Part shown: positions 30,836 to 32,612 of the stretch, one piece after another
Position numbering within the stretch: the first letter of the stretch is position 1
Layout of the letters: each line of letters begins with the position of its first letter
DNA from: Actinoallomurus sp048498315
GTDB lineage: Bacteria > Actinomycetota > Actinomycetes > Streptosporangiales > Streptosporangiaceae
Assembly (NCBI GenBank): GCA_048498315.1
Contig: JBEHYF010000056.1
Location: 1 to 32,612, forward strand
Length of the DNA stretch: 32,612 nucleotides
Direction: 5' to 3'
Position numbers and translations under genes: made by a program
The notes under the pieces: generated by a model
Seen by the model: only the letters and a program-made list of their open reading frames with translations
What the model was told of the DNA's origin: nothing
Database searches by the model: none

Positions 30836-30859
30836 GCTTCAAGGCTATTGCCTGGAAGC
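30836..30859. terminator. Hairpin at the end of the HAD gene
   Basis: GCTTCAAGGC (30836-30845), TATT, GCCTGGAAGC (30850-30859); 9 of 10 positions pair. It straddles the HAD stop codon, so the last codons lie in the stem. It may limit read-through into the csp gene. No U-tract. Confidence 0.45.
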
Positions 30860-31468
30860 GTGACCAGGGTCGATCAGGTCGTTCAAAGTCTCCGGGAAAC
30901 CCCGCAAATCGGGCAACACGATATCCGCTCCGTACGCCCTCAGCGCCGCCGAGTCATAGGGACCGGTGGCGACGCCGACGCTGCGCGCGCCCGCCGCGCG
31001 GGCGGCGTCGATGTCGGCGACGTGGTCACCGGTGTACGCGGTGGCGTCATATGTCTTCAACGCCCGTCCCTTCGCCGCCCCGAACAGCGCTCCCACGACG
31101 GTGTCGACCGGCAGGCCGAGGAACCGGACGGTCGCCTCGGCGTCGCGCTGGTTCTTGGCCGTGACGACGATCACGCGGCCGCCGCGGGCGCGTACGGCGT
31201 CGACGGCGGCCGCGGCGCCCGGCATGGCGACGGTGGCGGGCACGGCGACCTCGCCGTAGAAGGCGCGGTAGCGGGCGGCCATCGCCGGCACCTCCTCGGG
31301 CGGGAACCAGTTGGCCAGTTCCGTCTCCAGGGGCGGGCCGAGCCGGGTGACCACGGCGGCCGAGTCGATCGGCACGCCGGTCTCCGCCGAGAGCCGGTCG
31401 AAGGCCGCGGCGATACCCTGACGGGTGTCGGCGAGGGTCATGTCGAGGTCGAATCCGACGGCGAGCAC
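30845..31468 (-). CDS. HAD-superfamily hydrolase (phosphatase)
   Basis: A 207-residue cytoplasmic phosphatase of HAD subfamily I. Motif I is GFDLDMTLADT (D7 nucleophile, D9 acid/base), motif II VTAKN, and motif IV GDHVADIDAA, with a helical cap (about 15-85) between I and II. It resembles the phosphoglycolate-phosphatase/PPase-like branch; the substrate is not determinable. Start: GTG at 31468 (VLAVGFDLD), because TACCCT ends 7 nt upstream; the ATG at 31489 would add seven residues upstream of the promoter element. It diverges from the 45-codon frame with superimposed -10 elements. Confidence 0.88.
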   Translation of the reverse strand: MLAVGFDLDMTLADTRQGIAAAFDRLSAETGVPIDSAAVVTRLGPPLETELANWFPPEEVPAMAARYRAFYGEVAVPATVAMPGAAAAVDAVRARGGRVIVVTAKNQRDAEATVRFLGLPVDTVVGALFGAAKGRALKTYDATAYTGDHVADIDAARAAGARSVGVATGPYDSAALRAYGADIVLPDLRGFPETLNDLIDPGHASRQ

Positions 31469-31474
31469 GCGCCA

Positions 31475-31481
31475 TAGGGTA
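31475..31481. promoter_or_regulatory. Superimposed divergent leaderless promoters
   Basis: TAGGGTA contains TAGGGT on the plus strand (31475-31480), 7 nt before the ATG at 31488, and TACCCT on the minus strand (31481-31476), 7 nt before the GTG at 31468. A GGTACGTACC palindrome lies at 31478-31487. Confidence 0.5.
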
Positions 31482-31487
31482 CGTACC

Positions 31488-31625
31488 ATGACCGAACGCG
31501 CGTGCCCGCGCCCTCCCGGTAGTGGCGATGCGACGGGATCCGAGTGGGAGGGCGCGGAGTCTGCGCGGTATCTGGATGTAGCAAATCTGTCACCGGCCGA
31601 ACTCGCATTAATCGCAAGCCCGTAA
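31488..31625 (+). CDS. Possible 45-residue peptide diverging from the HAD gene
   Basis: An ATG exactly 7 nt after a TAGGGT hexamer opens a 45-codon frame. The N-terminal half is Pro/Gly-rich with one cysteine; the C-terminal half (SARYLDVANLSPAELALIASP) looks helical. Its last codons use AT-richer triplets (GTA, GCA, AAT, TTA) unlike neighbouring genes. I do not recognise the family and see no cleavage-site or modification-enzyme context for a peptide natural product. The stop codon lies inside a 16-bp palindrome. Real coding status is uncertain. Confidence 0.4.
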   Translation: MTERACPRPPGSGDATGSEWEGAESARYLDVANLSPAELALIASP

Positions 31626-31636
31626 CCACGGTTACG
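31621..31636. promoter_or_regulatory. Palindrome with an extra half-site, probable operator
   Basis: CGTAACC-AC-GGTTACG, perfect 7-bp arms, with a third GTAACC at 31654-31659. It lies upstream of a possible TATACC -10 (31646-31651) of the next gene, and covers the -35 position. No U-tract, so less likely a terminator. Confidence 0.4.
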
Positions 31637-31710
31637 CGATCCGGATATACCCAGTAACCGTCCCCCGAACCCCGGCTCTCCCAGCCGCCTTCGAAAGTCA
31701 GAAAAAGAAC

Positions 31711-32145
31711 ATGGCGAAACGGCGATTTGACAGGGATAATTCCGGAAATGTCGCTGAAAGCCCTGCTCAGGACAGCTCCGCTTCCCCCCGCAACGCGCAA
31801 CAGACCGCCGGTCGGCACCGCCCGGACGCCGAACCCTTGAGCGCGGGCATCCGGACCGCGGCCGCCCGGGTGACCGCCGCCCTGGCCACCGCGGTCACCG
31901 TCGCCGCCGCGATCGCCTGCGTGATCCTGGCCATCGCCATCGCGTTCGCCGTCTTCGGCGCCAACGAGGGCAACGCCATCGTGCGGACGGTGGGCGACTG
32001 GGGTCACGGGCTCGCCTGGCAGTTCCGGGACATGTTCACGCCGAAGGACCACCGGGTGGACGTCCTGGTCAACTACGGGATCGCCGCGGTCGTCTACCTC
32101 ATCGCCGGCCGGATCGTCGCCGGGCTGCTCCGCCGCGTCCGCTGA
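31711..32145 (+). CDS. Small membrane protein with disordered N-terminus, unrecognised
   Basis: A 144-residue protein. A polar N-terminal tail of about 45 residues (Asp/Ser/Gln/Arg-rich) leads to a long hydrophobic segment at about 52-83 (ARVTAALATAVTVAAAIACVILAIAIAFAVFG), then a short polar region (NEGNAIVRTVGDWGHGLAWQFRDMFTPKDHR) and a second helix at about 118-138 (VLVNYGIAAVVYLIAGRIVAGLL), ending RRVR. Both ends probably face the cytoplasm. I do not recognise a known function; comparable proteins occur in actinomycetes. The AAAAAGAAC before the ATG at 31711 is a poor ribosome-binding site. The promoter probably lies in the AT-richer stretch 31590-31660. Confidence 0.7.
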   Translation: MAKRRFDRDNSGNVAESPAQDSSASPRNAQQTAGRHRPDAEPLSAGIRTAAARVTAALATAVTVAAAIACVILAIAIAFAVFGANEGNAIVRTVGDWGHGLAWQFRDMFTPKDHRVDVLVNYGIAAVVYLIAGRIVAGLLRRVR

Positions 32146-32425
32146 CGCCCGGCCGACGCCCCCGGCCGGGACGCACGCCCGGTCGGCACGCCCGGCCGCC
32201 GGCGCGCCCGGGGCGCGCGGTGCCGGGGCGCGCGGGTGAGAGCACCAGGCCGGCCGGTCGGGCACGGAGACCAGGCCGGGAGTCGCGCGGGGTGCCGGCG
32301 GCCACCGGCGGTGCCGCCCGCGCACGCGCCGCCGGACCGGGCGAATCTCAGGCGGCGTGGCGCCCCGGCCGGTCGGGCACGGGCCCCAGGCCGGGCGGGC
32401 ACGGCGCGCGCCGGCCACGCCGGGC
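32146..32425. repeat. GC-rich spacer with a 31-bp direct repeat
   Basis: Copies at 32250-32280 and 32365-32395 are identical at 28 of 31 positions, 115 nt apart. The first 65 nt hold short ACGCCCGG repeats. No gene was recognised on either strand. Confidence 0.5.
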
Positions 32426-32612
32426 TCAGGCAGTCTCGGTCGCGGCGGCGTCGCCCAGGCCGAGCTCCTCGATCGAGATCTCGCGCATCCGGTACTTCTG
32501 GATCTTTCCAGTGATCGTCATCGGGAACTCCTCGACGAACCGCACGTATCGCGGGATCTTGAAGTGCGCGAGGCGGCCCCGGCAGTACTCCCGCACGTCC
32601 TCCTCAGTCAGC
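32426..32612 (-). CDS. Acyl-CoA synthetase (AMP-binding enzyme), C-terminus only
   Basis: The window edge cuts the gene; the last 61 codons are present. The sequence EYCRGRLAHFKIPRYVRFVEEFPMTITGKIQKYRMREISIEELGL is the C-terminal lid domain of fatty-acid/acyl-CoA ligases of the ANL superfamily. The lysine of TGKIQK is the conserved catalytic lysine (motif A10) needed for adenylation. It would activate a carboxylic acid as its CoA thioester; the substrate pocket lies in the missing part. The stop codon is at 32426-32428, after a short Ala/Thr-rich tail. Confidence 0.92.
   Translation of the reverse strand, partial: LTEEDVREYCRGRLAHFKIPRYVRFVEEFPMTITGKIQKYRMREISIEELGLGDAAATETA

Noticed and set aside
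31621..31636. Rho-independent terminator after the 45-codon frame
   Set aside because: The palindrome has only a 2-nt centre and no U-tract, and further half-sites point to an operator.
1..32612. tRNA, rRNA or riboswitch
   Set aside because: Reading both strands I saw no tRNA cloverleaf signature, no rRNA-like sequence and no familiar aptamer core; a covariance-model scan was not possible.

Overview
The window comes from a very high-GC actinomycete chromosome. Its gene content fits an order such as Streptosporangiales (an Actinomadura-like organism): an IdeR-type regulator, UdgX, the actinobacterial families DUF3027 and DUF2530, a CitA-type citrate synthase, SpoIIE phosphatases, and XRE/GntR regulators. 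The genus is an inference. I see no rRNA, tRNA, CRISPR array, intact transposase, phage gene or canonical secondary-metabolite cluster. Most of the window is ordinary chromosome, with one visibly decayed accessory patch at about 10.35-13.1 kb.

Layout. 0-5.3 kb: a zinc alcohol dehydrogenase, a PAS-GAF-PP2C-HATPase stress-signalling protein and an IdeR-like iron regulator lie on the minus strand, and udgX diverges from ideR. 5.4-10.35 kb: an exporter is translationally coupled to pdxH (minus). Diverging from pdxH are citrate synthase, a small membrane protein and serC (plus). PdxH and SerC both belong to vitamin B6/PLP metabolism, since SerC also serves the DXP-dependent PLP route in many bacteria. 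10.35-14.15 kb: remnants of a transporter, an ATPase and a phosphotransferase are followed by an intact XRE regulator, and divergently by a small protein overlapping a GntR-type regulator. 14.3-17.5 kb: a secreted propeller-like protein, a multi-pass protein with repeated modules and a possible 27-residue membrane peptide. 17.6-21.1 kb: recD2 and purC. 21.2-24 kb: DUF2530, a MarR repressor coupled to an MFS exporter, and thpR. 24.4-30.1 kb: a giant sacsin/Hsp90-like ATPase downstream of DUF3027, with an MFS protein diverging. 30.4-32.6 kb: a cold-shock protein, a HAD phosphatase, a divergent 45-codon peptide, a membrane protein and the C-terminus of an acyl-CoA synthetase.

Three themes recur. 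(1) At least eight genes have a -10 hexamer of TANNNT type (two with one deviation) ending 6-7 nt before the start codon, the signature of leaderless transcripts; this settles several start codons. (2) Convergent and terminal sites carry long GC-rich hairpins without U-tracts. (3) Several spacers hold palindromes suitable as operators, the best being an 11-bp-arm operator overlapping the MarR promoter. The observations I would look at first are the repeat-rich insertion inside the ATPase domain of the sacsin-like protein, the probable CTG start of the MarR-linked exporter, the superimposed divergent promoter at 31475-31481 with its unrecognised peptide, and the decayed patch with its AT-rich palindrome. 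I found no clearly new defence or biosynthetic system.
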